A DNA stretch of 64,000 nucleotides. Source: Roseiarcus sp963753135 (GTDB lineage Bacteria > Pseudomonadota > Alphaproteobacteria > Rhizobiales > Beijerinckiaceae). A program made the translations under genes and the position numbers. The notes beneath the pieces were generated by a model. It had not been told where the DNA came from. It did no database searches and worked only from the letters and a program-made list of their open reading frames with translations. Below, one piece after another: positions 1 through 8,432 of this stretch. Location: assembly GCA_963753135.1 (NCBI GenBank), contig CAVWBA010000014.1, positions 1 through 64,000 of the forward strand. Reading direction: 5' to 3'. Each line of letters opens with the position of its first letter. The first letter of the stretch is position 1.

Positions 1-254
1 GGGATGGTCCATATCGAAAGGTCGTCGTCGAGCTCGTTCCAAGTCATGCCCGCGACTTCCTCGCGCCGCTGTCCCGTCAGGCTGACCGTCCGAACGATAC
101 CTGCGAACGAGCCCGACCCCTCGATTCCCCACCAAACAGCGACGATTTTTTCGTCTGGCAGCGTGATGTCGCGGCGGACGGTCGCGGCGACGGGCACGCG
201 CTCGAACGGATTGAACACGACTGATCCTCGTTTGACGGCCCAGCCGTACAGCGC
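1..254 (-). pseudogene. tyrosine integrase fragment
   Basis: The minus strand from base 254 to the window edge reads as the central part of a phage-type tyrosine recombinase. It starts LYGWAVKRG, continues through a core-binding to catalytic-domain transition, and includes LTGQRREEVAGMTW, where the Arg of the TGxRxxE motif is the first catalytic arginine. It ends at WTIP, a segment typical of the P4/prophage integrase family. A TAG stop lies directly before the first codon (255-257) and no matching N-terminal domain continues in another frame, so the fragment is 5'-truncated. The 3' part lies outside the window. It is most likely the relic of an integrated element. Confidence 0.75.
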
Positions 255-516
255 CTAGCTTCGGTACCTTTGCGAATTACTCATTGGCCTTCATGGCCCG
301 ATCAATAAGGCTCATCACTGTCTCCGCTTCGACAGTAATGTGGAGATAAGCGGCCCCGTTCAGCTCGTTTGAAAGCGAGCCCGCGCAATGCTAACACCAA
401 AAGATCAGAAGCGCGACGATGTTCTATCTGTCGGACGATTGCGTCGTCGATACTCAGGACCCGTGTTTGCGTTTTCGGAGCGGGGACGGCGCCAAGGGCG
501 CTTCTAAGGGGTGGAC

Positions 517-2913
517 ATGGTCGAAGCGCCAGGGTGGCCGGGAATTCCACCTCGATGGACCTCAAGCGCGAAAGACGGTGTCGGCGCCGCGCTCACCCAA
601 GGCAGCCGGGTGTGGTTCACCATCAGCCACGGCATCGTCAATGAAATCTATTATCCCCGCGTTGACCAGGCTTGCGTCCGTGATCTCGGGTTCATCGTCA
701 CCGACGGGGACGCCTTCTTCGCCGAGGTCAAACGCGACTGCGAGACCGTCGTCGAGCGGATCGAAGACGGGGTTCCCGCTTTCCGGCTGACCAGTACGCA
801 TCGCGGCGGACAATTCCGCATGATCAATCAGGTGATCGCGGATCCGCGCAGCGATTCGATCGTGCTGCACATTCGCCTCGAGGACTCCGCCAAGACGGGA
901 CTACGCCTCTTCGCCTTGCTGGCGCCGCACCTCGTCAATGCAGGGGCGCACAACAGCGGCCAGCGCGGCGAATACAAAGGGCACGACATCCTGTGTGCCG
1001 TTGGCGGCGGCACGCATCTGGCGATGCTGGGAAGCCCTTCCTTCCTCGCCAGGTCCGTCGGCTTCGTCGGCGCCTCGGACGGATGGCGGCAGCTTCGCGA
1101 CCATGGGCGGCTGATCGACCAGTACGACAGCGCGACTGACGGCAATGTCGCTTTGTCAGCTGAGCTCGCTATGGGAGCCGACGGCGCCTCGGTTCTGGCG
1201 GTCGGATTTGGCCGCACCTCGGCGGAGGCCGCCTATCACGCGCGGACTTCGAGCATGAGCCCGTTCGAGACAATTTTGAATGACTATTCGTCAGGATGGC
1301 GCGCTTGGCAATCTCCCTTGCGCACGATGGAGCGGCATGCTCATGGCCAGAACATCTATCGCGTGAGCGCCAACATCCTTCGCGTCCATGAGGCGCCGGC
1401 GTTCCCAGGAGGCTTCATCGCCAGCTTGTCTATTCCGTGGGGCTTCAGCAAGGGCGACGACGACATGGGGGGCTACCATCTGGTCTGGCCCCGCGATCTT
1501 TGCGAAACCGGAGGCGCGCTGCTCGCGTGCGGCGCGTACAGCGAGGTCCGCCGAATCCTTCGTTATCTTCGGGCGACCCAGGAGGGAGACGGATCGTGGC
1601 GGCAGAACTATTGGCTGGACGGCGCGTCCTATTGGAGCGGCGTGCAGCTCGATGAATGCGCGTTCCCCATGCTGCTCTTGGATATGGCCCGACGCGAGGG
1701 CGCGCTCGGGCCCCCGGACCTCCCACAATTCTGGCCGATGGTCGAGCGCGCGGCGGGCTTCGTCTTGCGCACCGGGCCCAGAACCAAGCAAGACCGTTGG
1801 GAGGAGAATGCCGGCTATACGCCCTTCACGCTTGCTGTCGCCATTGCGTCGCTGCTCGCCGCGGCGGAGATCGCCGAGGCCTGCGACGTCGAGGCGCTTC
1901 CGGGTTTGCTGCGCGACACGGCCGACGCCTGGAACGAGCAGATCGAGGACTGGATCTATGTCGAGGATACGCCGCTCGCGCGCGAAGCGGGCGTCCACGG
2001 CTATTACATACGGGTTGCTCCCGAATCGCCTGCCATGGGTTGCCCGGACGTTCATGGACTGGTCCAGGTGCGCAACCACGAGGTGGGAAGCGGAGCGATC
2101 CCCGCGGACCAACTCATCAGCACCGACGCGATCGCGCTTGTCCGGTTCGGGTTGAGGGCGCCTGACGATCCGCGCGTGCTCGACACGATTGCGGTCATCG
2201 ATCACCTGCTCAAGGTCGACCTGCCTCAAGGGCCCGGCTGGCGCCGCTATAACCTCGACGGCTACGGCGAGAAGGCGGACGGAAGTCCCTTCGACGGGGT
2301 TGGGATCGGCCGTGTCTGGCCGCTCCTGGCGGGCGAACGGGCGCATTACGCGCTTGCGGCGGGAAAGCGCAAAGAGGCGGAGGCGCTGCTCGCGACGATC
2401 GAGGCGCAGACCAGTCCTGGCGGCCTTATTCCCGAGCAGGTGTGGGACGCCGAGCCCATTCCCAGCAAGGAACTCGCGCCCGGCAAGCCGTCCGGCTCGG
2501 CAATGCCCCTTGTGTGGGCGCATGGGGAATATGTGAAGCTGTTACGCTCGCTCTCGGACGGCCGAGTGTTCGACATGTCTCCCCATACGATGCGCCGCTA
2601 CCTCGGCAAGAAACGGACCGCCCGCTGTCGCCCATGGCGTGAGGATTGCCCGACGGCCAGCCTTCCCGTCGGACAGATGCTGCGGCTCGATCTTCCCGAG
2701 GAGTCGATCGTCCGCTACACCCGCGACGAATGGAAGACCCAGGCGGACGTCGCGACGAGCGACACGGGCGTCGGCTTGCATGTGGCGGAACTGCCGACGG
2801 CGGGGATGGCGCCGGGCGGCAAGCTCGTCTTCACCTGGCGCCGAAAAGCGGACGAGGTCTGGCGTGGGCGGAATTTCGAGGCGCGCGTCGTTGCCGCGCG
2901 AGCGCAGACATAA
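517..2913 (+). CDS. glucan 1,4-alpha-glucosidase (glucoamylase, GH15)
   Basis: About 798 residues, the usual size for two-domain bacterial glucoamylases. The first 270 residues form the bacterial beta-sandwich domain and the rest the alpha6/alpha6 barrel. The barrel shows WGFSKGDDDMGGYHLVWPRDL, QLDECAFP (candidate acid Glu380), NHEVGSGAIPADQ and GRVWPLLAGERAHY (candidate base Glu607). The family releases glucose from the non-reducing ends of alpha-1,4-glucans. No signal peptide is evident, so a cytoplasmic role on storage glucan is likely. ATG 517 is preferred over GTG 511 because AAGGGG at 506-511 sits at proper spacing. It is monocistronic and converges on the acyl carrier gene. Confidence 0.9.
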   Translation: MVEAPGWPGIPPRWTSSAKDGVGAALTQGSRVWFTISHGIVNEIYYPRVDQACVRDLGFIVTDGDAFFAEVKRDCETVVERIEDGVPAFRLTSTHRGGQFRMINQVIADPRSDSIVLHIRLEDSAKTGLRLFALLAPHLVNAGAHNSGQRGEYKGHDILCAVGGGTHLAMLGSPSFLARSVGFVGASDGWRQLRDHGRLIDQYDSATDGNVALSAELAMGADGASVLAVGFGRTSAEAAYHARTSSMSPFETILNDYSSGWRAWQSPLRTMERHAHGQNIYRVSANILRVHEAPAFPGGFIASLSIPWGFSKGDDDMGGYHLVWPRDLCETGGALLACGAYSEVRRILRYLRATQEGDGSWRQNYWLDGASYWSGVQLDECAFPMLLLDMARREGALGPPDLPQFWPMVERAAGFVLRTGPRTKQDRWEENAGYTPFTLAVAIASLLAAAEIAEACDVEALPGLLRDTADAWNEQIEDWIYVEDTPLAREAGVHGYYIRVAPESPAMGCPDVHGLVQVRNHEVGSGAIPADQLISTDAIALVRFGLRAPDDPRVLDTIAVIDHLLKVDLPQGPGWRRYNLDGYGEKADGSPFDGVGIGRVWPLLAGERAHYALAAGKRKEAEALLATIEAQTSPGGLIPEQVWDAEPIPSKELAPGKPSGSAMPLVWAHGEYVKLLRSLSDGRVFDMSPHTMRRYLGKKRTARCRPWREDCPTASLPVGQMLRLDLPEESIVRYTRDEWKTQADVATSDTGVGLHVAELPTAGMAPGGKLVFTWRRKADEVWRGRNFEARVVAARAQT

Positions 2914-3146
2914 TCGAGGCTGATCTTGCAGGCCAGGCGCTCTTAGCCGTCAAGCTCGGCCACCCATGCCTGCATTGAGCCGGGTGCGCGATTGGCCCGC
3001 AGATACAGGGCAGGGCGACCCATGAGGCGTCGCGAGCCGCCGGAGGGGCGGTCGAGTAGAGCGCGCCGCCCTCCTGGCCTGGGGCGAGACGCTCCGCCTT
3101 CGCTTTCAGCGTCATCGCGCCGCTAAACAGGTGCAGGCCGCCCAAG

Positions 3147-3407
3147 TCAGGCCGCCATCTCCGATCCGGTGTTCACCAAATACGAGGCGCATTCATTCAC
3201 TGTGTTGTATTCCCACAACAAAGTCGGCGGCAGCTCCACGCCGACCTGTTCCTCAATTTCCATCGCCAAAATCACGGCGTCGATGGACTGCAATCCGTAC
3301 TTTGAAAACGGCGCGTCGGGATCCATCCCATTCTTCACCTTAAGCGCGGCCGATATACGCTCAGTCAGCCACGCTCGCATTTCATCCAGATTTTTGGCGT
3401 TCGACAT
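3147..3407 (-). CDS. acyl carrier protein
   Basis: An 86-residue carrier protein when read from the ATG at 3407; an upstream in-frame start at 3449 would add 14 atypical residues. Helical carrier-protein fold with YGLQSIDA, where Ser41 is the predicted phosphopantetheine attachment site (LQSID for the usual LDSLD). It is the last gene of the minus-strand set FAAL-ACAD-ACP, 49 bases after the dehydrogenase. Inferred role: carry the fatty acyl group loaded by the neighbouring acyl-AMP ligase to the dehydrogenase and then to the MBOAT protein, as DltC does for D-alanine. GC content is lower than in the flanking housekeeping genes. Confidence 0.88.
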   Translation of the reverse strand: MSNAKNLDEMRAWLTERISAALKVKNGMDPDAPFSKYGLQSIDAVILAMEIEEQVGVELPPTLLWEYNTVNECASYLVNTGSEMAA

Positions 3408-3456
3408 AATGTTTTTCCCCCGGCCGTGGTTCGGCACCAACGTTAACACCGCCGTC

Positions 3457-5211
3457 TCAGTTTCCTAGGACAGCCTCGCTAATTGAAAACATGCGATTGT
3501 CCCGATAGAGCCGCTGCAGCTCTTGCAGAAGCTCCGGCCGAGACGCGTCTATGACATCATCGTGGTGGATATCGAGATGTTTGTCAAAAATCCTGGCAAG
3601 TGCTGGGACTAGCCACTTGCCCTTCGCAAAGAACGAAGAGTTATTGGTTCGATTCCAGACCCAGCTATGAAGGCACGATGCGGCCGCATGAAGCGCGCAA
3701 TATCTCTGCGCCGCTCTGAACATCGCGGCGGATTGCTGATGGCCATGTTCGAATTCGGATTCAACAAAGTGAGCGTTGTGCGCTCCGATCTCGCCTTTGA
3801 GCATCTCTCCAAGGGCCAAGATCTGATCGATCTGGTCGCGGTCAGCGCTATTCGCGGCCCGCTCAGCCTTCAGTTGCTTAAGGCTGTGCTCAATACCCTC
3901 TAGAGCTTCATTCGCCTGAGGGCTCACCAAACTCAGTCTTTGGCCGTTCCATGGCGGCACGGGACTGTTCAGATCGAAGATTTGGCCAAGCCTGGCGTCC
4001 TGATCGCCGCGCGCAGCGCGACGTCGGCTGAGGTGCCTGAACTGAAGCATCAGCGCATGCAAATTCACCACTGTGCTTCCGTCGAACAGACTGACGACTG
4101 CGGCGTCACGCACGATCCGCTGAAACGTTCCCCATTCGTGCTCTTCGCGCATGTAGTAGCGGGCTCCAAGCACAACCGAAAGGCTTTGGATCATTGTTTC
4201 GATTGTCGTTGGAACGAAGTATTTGACAATTGACGCCCAAAGGCTGGATTGTTCTGGCGCAACATGAAACGATCTCAGCCCAGAGATTGTCACGCAGTCG
4301 CAAATGAGGAGATCGAGAAAGGCGTCGGAAAGCACCGCCGCCGCGTGAGGAAGATGGATCACAAGCCCGCCGTAGAGCCTGCGATTCATCGCAAAGCCTA
4401 GTGTGGTCCTCAATGCCGTGTCCCCGGCTCCGAGCGAAATAGCCGCACAAAGCGCTCGCGTGATTTGGAACCCTCTCAACGCAAGCTGAAGCCCGCCTCC
4501 TTCTCCACCGAGCAAACTTCCCGCCGGGACTGGGCAGTTTTCAAACTTGATTCCGCTGATGTCCGAACCGCGCATACCGTGAGTGAGAATTTTTGGTAAA
4601 TTAGAATAGCGCCTGGGGTCCAGGTCTCCTTTGTCCAACATGAATAGCGATAGACCGCTGGCGCCGGCGGATGGGTTCGTGGTCGCCAACACAAAACAGA
4701 GCCCACCGACGGTCGCGCGGTTGATGGGCCATTTCTCGCCCGTGATCTCGAATCCGTCCGCGGTCCGTCGCGCCACGGTGTCGCTCGCCGCCAAATCTGC
4801 GCCGTGCTCCTTCTCTGAATAGGCAAGGCACATCGCCCCGTGCCGCTCCATGATATATTTGGCAAGCCATCGCTTTTGCTCGTCCGTGCCGCCAACCCAA
4901 GCCAAAAACGACCAAAACAATGTGGAGAATGCGACGGCGCTCGACACGTCGCGACGCGAGAGCACGCGAATTACGTCTGCCAGTTCGGAGAACGAGCGAA
5001 ACGACCCTCCGAACTCCTCCGGGACGTAGTGTCGCGCGAGTTCGTGGTCGTACAGCCAGCGAATCGCCTCTTCGGGAAACTGTTCAGTCTCGTCAATTTT
5101 TTTGGAATAAGAGAATGACAACGGGTTCTCAGGTTTTTTGGGATCACCCAACTGGGACTCCAAGGCTTCGGTCAGCCCAGTCTTCGGAATGGTCGTAGCA
5201 AGCAAGTTCAT
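3457..5211 (-). CDS. acyl-CoA dehydrogenase family protein (probable acyl-ACP oxidase/dehydrogenase)
   Basis: 584 residues, longer than a classic ~390-residue acyl-CoA dehydrogenase because of a C-terminal helical extension of about 190 residues. The N-terminal and middle domains show the usual helices and flavin-contact segments (CLAYSEKEHGADL, GFEITGEKWPINRA). Where medium-chain enzymes carry the catalytic Glu of YEG, this protein has LFDGST with Asp377. Located between an acyl-AMP ligase (17-base gap) and an ACP, it resembles the dehydrogenase of lipopeptide starter modules, where the acyl chain is desaturated on the carrier. Inferred function: introduce a double bond into the ACP-bound chain. 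The Glu to Asp change could mean altered regiochemistry or oxidase behaviour. Confidence 0.8.
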   Translation of the reverse strand: MNLLATTIPKTGLTEALESQLGDPKKPENPLSFSYSKKIDETEQFPEEAIRWLYDHELARHYVPEEFGGSFRSFSELADVIRVLSRRDVSSAVAFSTLFWSFLAWVGGTDEQKRWLAKYIMERHGAMCLAYSEKEHGADLAASDTVARRTADGFEITGEKWPINRATVGGLCFVLATTNPSAGASGLSLFMLDKGDLDPRRYSNLPKILTHGMRGSDISGIKFENCPVPAGSLLGGEGGGLQLALRGFQITRALCAAISLGAGDTALRTTLGFAMNRRLYGGLVIHLPHAAAVLSDAFLDLLICDCVTISGLRSFHVAPEQSSLWASIVKYFVPTTIETMIQSLSVVLGARYYMREEHEWGTFQRIVRDAAVVSLFDGSTVVNLHALMLQFRHLSRRRAARGDQDARLGQIFDLNSPVPPWNGQRLSLVSPQANEALEGIEHSLKQLKAERAANSADRDQIDQILALGEMLKGEIGAHNAHFVESEFEHGHQQSAAMFRAAQRYCALHAAASCLHSWVWNRTNNSSFFAKGKWLVPALARIFDKHLDIHHDDVIDASRPELLQELQRLYRDNRMFSISEAVLGN

Positions 5212-5228
5212 GATTAAATTTCCATAAG

Positions 5229-6965
5229 TTATGAGAGCGGGCCGTCGTTCAGCACGAATATTGTCTCAAGACTCCCGTCTAACAGCGCGGCGCGGCACGC
5301 CCGGCGCTGTATTTTCCCGCTTGATGTCTTTGGAATTGTCCCTCGCCTGACCAATGCCACAGCGTGTGCGCGAACATCGAACTCCAAAGAAATCTGCTCA
5401 CGAATCTTGGCGGTGACGCCCTCGAAGTCGACAGTCGAGGGATGGTCTTTTCGGTTCAGTTCTTGGACGACGCCGAGGCGCTCTTCTCCGTCGATCGTAA
5501 GTGGAAAAGCGGCGCTTTCTCCGCTCTCAACCGCGGGGTGGCACTTTTGCGAAGTCCACTCGATATCCTGGGGAGCAAAGTTCGCGCCGCGGATGATGAT
5601 CATGTCCTTGAGCCGGCCCGAGATAAAAAGCTCGCCATTCTGCAAAAAACCCAGATCCCCGGTCCTAAGCCAAGGCCCTTCTCCGGTATCTTTCAAGTAT
5701 GCATTAAATATCTCCTGAGACTTGATCGGCTGATTCCAATATCCTGAGGCAACCCCAGGGTCCGACACCCAAATCTCTCCGATTTCGTCAGCGCGGCGCT
5801 TGGTCATATTCTCCGGATTGACGATGGCGACTTTTGTGTCGCCCACCAATTCGCCGCAACTGACAATTTTGCGACCCGCGCGGCCTTTCTCGACAGGAAC
5901 CACGCGTCCATTGAAGACGGCGTCCGCGTCCAGGTCGAGAACGCGCGGGCCGGAATTGAGTCGTGTGGACGAGACCAATAACGTTGCTTCGGCAAGCCCA
6001 TAGGCAGGCGCGGAGGCGGCCCTTCGAAAACCGCATGGCTCAAACGTCTCGATGAACTTTTCCAACACGTCGGGATTGATCGGCTCCGCCGCATTTCCAG
6101 CAGCTTTCCAGGTCGCAAGGTTCAAACCGGCCCGCTCGTCGGGACTTATTCGACGAATGCAATGCTCATAGGCGAAATTTGGGGCTTGAGAATGCGTGCC
6201 CCCATATTTGGTGATCGCGCCAAGCCAGTGTGCGGGCCGTTTGAGGAACGACAGCGGCGACATGAAATAACAAGGATCGCCACTGAACAGCGGCTGCAAT
6301 AAGCCCTGCACTAGGCCGTAGTCGTGAAAATGAGGCATCCATGTCACGGTCACGCCGTCACCGTAGCCACAGGACTTATGCAGCGCGCCGAGATGATGTA
6401 TCAAGCTTTGATGCGAGATCACCACGCCTGACGGGGTGCTGGTCGATCCTGATGTATACTGAAAATACGCAGGCGCAGCGGCGCCGATCGGGTCGTCACC
6501 CAAGTCGCTGTCGCCTTCCTCGAGTTCATCGGTCACGATCCATGGCGTGCCCTCGAAATCCCAAAGCTTGCTGCCGCTGGCCGAGGCCAAATTGAAAATC
6601 TTCCGGGTCGTCAGGACAAAGGCGGCGTCAGCGTCCTCGGACACCGCCCTCAGTCGTGGCATGGTGCGAAGGAGATTCCAGGTCTCGGGCGCCGGCACGG
6701 GGACCGCCACCACATTCTCAGATAGGCAGGCCAAAAAGGCCGCCATAAAGTCGGGACCTTGCGGATAAACCAGCAAAGCTCGCTTGCCCATCGATCCGAT
6801 TTTCCGCAGATGTGCGCAAACTTTGGCGACCTCACGGTGAAGATCCGAATAATCCCACTGAGTTCGAACTTCGAATCCAACAAGAAACGTGTAGCAGAGA
6901 TCATTTTTGCGTCGCCGAACTCTATCGTTCAGCAAATCCCGCATCGTTAGATAACGCTCATTCAT
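5229..6965 (-). CDS. fatty acyl-AMP ligase (FAAL family)
   Basis: About 578 residues from the chosen ATG. ANL-superfamily adenylating enzyme with the P-loop YFQYTSGSTSTPSG (TSGST at 171-175), WMPHFHDYGLVQGLL as in FAALs, the acceptor hinge WLRTGDLGF and a C-terminal IPKTSSGKIQR with the adenylation lysine. FAALs activate fatty acids as acyl-adenylates and pass them to a carrier protein rather than to CoA. The start is uncertain: in-frame ATGs occur at 7007, 6965 and 6944 and a GTG at 7142, none with a strong ribosome site. The conserved fold begins shortly after 6965. First gene of the minus-strand acyl module, divergent from the SGNH gene. Confidence 0.87.
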   Translation of the reverse strand: MNERYLTMRDLLNDRVRRRKNDLCYTFLVGFEVRTQWDYSDLHREVAKVCAHLRKIGSMGKRALLVYPQGPDFMAAFLACLSENVVAVPVPAPETWNLLRTMPRLRAVSEDADAAFVLTTRKIFNLASASGSKLWDFEGTPWIVTDELEEGDSDLGDDPIGAAAPAYFQYTSGSTSTPSGVVISHQSLIHHLGALHKSCGYGDGVTVTWMPHFHDYGLVQGLLQPLFSGDPCYFMSPLSFLKRPAHWLGAITKYGGTHSQAPNFAYEHCIRRISPDERAGLNLATWKAAGNAAEPINPDVLEKFIETFEPCGFRRAASAPAYGLAEATLLVSSTRLNSGPRVLDLDADAVFNGRVVPVEKGRAGRKIVSCGELVGDTKVAIVNPENMTKRRADEIGEIWVSDPGVASGYWNQPIKSQEIFNAYLKDTGEGPWLRTGDLGFLQNGELFISGRLKDMIIIRGANFAPQDIEWTSQKCHPAVESGESAAFPLTIDGEERLGVVQELNRKDHPSTVDFEGVTAKIREQISLEFDVRAHAVALVRRGTIPKTSSGKIQRRACRAALLDGSLETIFVLNDGPLS

Positions 6966-7222
6966 TCGCCGGGCCCAGGATTTGCTATGGTTAACGTTGG
7001 TGTGCATTCGTTCATCCGTCCGGATTAGCGCCGCTCTCGCAAGTTGGCCTTGCCGTTGTCGCTCTGTGGCCCTAATAACAAGCAACATTAGATTGCACAA
7101 CGCAACCAAAATCTTCGGCATACAACCCGTTGGGCTTTTCACTACGCTAAGATTTGCTGGATATTGTTAGGGCTTAGGTGAAGTCATGACCATCGAGTGA
7201 CAGGGCGTTTGGAGTGTAGGAA
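6966..7222. promoter_or_regulatory. divergent intergenic region of the acyl-transfer locus
   Basis: About 257 bases between the proposed FAAL start and the SGNH start. It should contain promoters for both arms. It is AT-richer than the window average. GGAG at 7211-7214 lies eight bases before ATG 7223 and is a good ribosome site. I could not assign -35/-10 boxes or an operator with confidence. Confidence 0.4.
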
Positions 7223-8314
7223 ATGAAATTTCGACCGCCGCCGCCCATGCAGCCGGCCTTTTCGGGGACCGGGCATCTTGTCGTCTGGATCGCGGCATTG
7301 GCTGGGATTTTGCTCTCGCCGATTCTAACCGCGCTCATCGTAAGCCCCGAAACGCGATATCTCGTGATGTCCAAGCGCGTTGGCCCATCGGACTGGCACA
7401 CGAGCCAAGTCCTGAAGGAGACGGGACCGCTCGATATTCTCGTCCTCGGCAATTCAAGAATGCTGATGGCGATCAACCACACGGCCCTTCGCGAAGACGT
7501 GCATACTCCAGACGGGCCTCTGAGGTCTGAAACAATCGCCGCCAGATTTAACGGCTATGATTTGAGTTATACATTTCTGAAGGACTTCCTTATCCACCGC
7601 CACGTACGGTTGGTCGTCATAAACTATCCCGATATTCCCCAGGTCGATAGCCATCCGGGCGAGAAATACCTCCGCACCCTGGGACAGCCCGATCCAGGGC
7701 TGGATATCAAAGCCCCCGGTCTCGCCGTCACCGATTATGCGGAGATGGCGATGATAGGACCGCGGCTCGCTCTGGCTTCCATCATCCACCCCGGGTCGTT
7801 ATCCCGGCAGGGATACCGAACGATGGAGGATTTTCCTGACTTTGAACGGACACGAGGGAGTTGGACACCCGATGAGGGGTACCAAGAGAACAAAACCTCT
7901 CCTCGAGCGGCCTTTGTCCAGTACGATTCTCCGGACAAACCACAACCAGCCATAATAATAAGTCCAGGAGCCTCGCTTCCTGCCGGAGTGATCTTGACCG
8001 ACAGGCCGCTCACGCCGATCGAATCCGCTTATCTTCCCGCAATCAGAACCTTATGCGAAAAAAATGGCGTGGTCCTTGCCTTTATGCTGCTGCCAATGGC
8101 GAACAGCCAGGGGATTGAGGTATCGAGTCAAGTCCTTGCGCTTGGAGTTCCTATCATCGCCGCATCGTCCCAGATGATGTTTGGAAATATCTCGGCCGAG
8201 CGTATAAAAGAAAATTACTACGATCACCTACATTTTAATTCGAACGGATCTCGTCGAAGCGCGGAGGTTTTCGGTCCGGCGCTCCAAACGTTGCTTCAGC
8301 AAACCAGAGGCTGA
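7223..8314 (+). CDS. membrane-anchored SGNH-fold acyltransferase (DltD/AlgJ-like)
   Basis: 363 residues. A single N-terminal membrane segment (about residues 18-40) is followed by an extracytoplasmic domain. DILVLGNSRM places a nucleophilic Ser78 in a G-N-S block I, and YYDHLHFNSNGS near the C terminus gives the Asp334-x-x-His337 pair of SGNH hydrolases. This topology and triad are those of DltD and of the AlgJ/AlgX type transferases that work with MBOAT proteins. It is followed after three bases by the microprotein and then by the MBOAT gene. Inferred role: take the acyl group from the microprotein tyrosine and put it on an envelope acceptor. A plain lipase/esterase is less likely given the neighbours. 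Confidence 0.75.
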   Translation: MKFRPPPPMQPAFSGTGHLVVWIAALAGILLSPILTALIVSPETRYLVMSKRVGPSDWHTSQVLKETGPLDILVLGNSRMLMAINHTALREDVHTPDGPLRSETIAARFNGYDLSYTFLKDFLIHRHVRLVVINYPDIPQVDSHPGEKYLRTLGQPDPGLDIKAPGLAVTDYAEMAMIGPRLALASIIHPGSLSRQGYRTMEDFPDFERTRGSWTPDEGYQENKTSPRAAFVQYDSPDKPQPAIIISPGASLPAGVILTDRPLTPIESAYLPAIRTLCEKNGVVLAFMLLPMANSQGIEVSSQVLALGVPIIAASSQMMFGNISAERIKENYYDHLHFNSNGSRRSAEVFGPALQTLLQQTRG

Positions 8315-8317
8315 CGA

Positions 8318-8431
8318 ATGCGTTCTTTTCTTCTAATTTTGTTCTGCCTTCTGGCGCTTCTGTCAGTTGGGCTGTTTGCCAACATTTCTCCACTCAACAT
8401 GGACGCTGGCGTCCTGTACGCGCAGTTTTAA
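8318..8431 (+). CDS. 37-residue membrane microprotein with C-terminal acyl-shuttle-like motif (DltX-like)
   Basis: ATG 8318 to TAA 8429-8431, three bases after the SGNH stop and one base before the MBOAT start, with AGAGG at 8306-8310 as ribosome site. The product has a very hydrophobic segment (about residues 4-20, LLILFCLLALLSVGLF) and a short tail ending GVLYAQF at the carboxyl terminus. In Dlt systems a small transmembrane protein lies between DltB and DltD and carries a C-terminal hexapeptide whose Tyr accepts the acyl group; the closing aromatic Y-x-x-F seen here fits that pattern. Position, size, membrane topology and terminal Tyr all agree. The assignment is inference from pattern, since the gene is too short for homology alone. 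Confidence 0.72.
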   Translation: MRSFLLILFCLLALLSVGLFANISPLNMDAGVLYAQF

Positions 8432-8432
8432 C

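Noticed and set aside
1291..2523. 410-codon open frame antisense to glucoamylase
   Set aside because: Shadow of a conserved GH15 gene.
2831..3145. 104-codon minus-strand frame between glucoamylase and ACP
   Set aside because: Protein-like phrase (GGALYSTAPPAARDASWVALP) but no recognised family and it overlaps the glucoamylase end; may be a relic.
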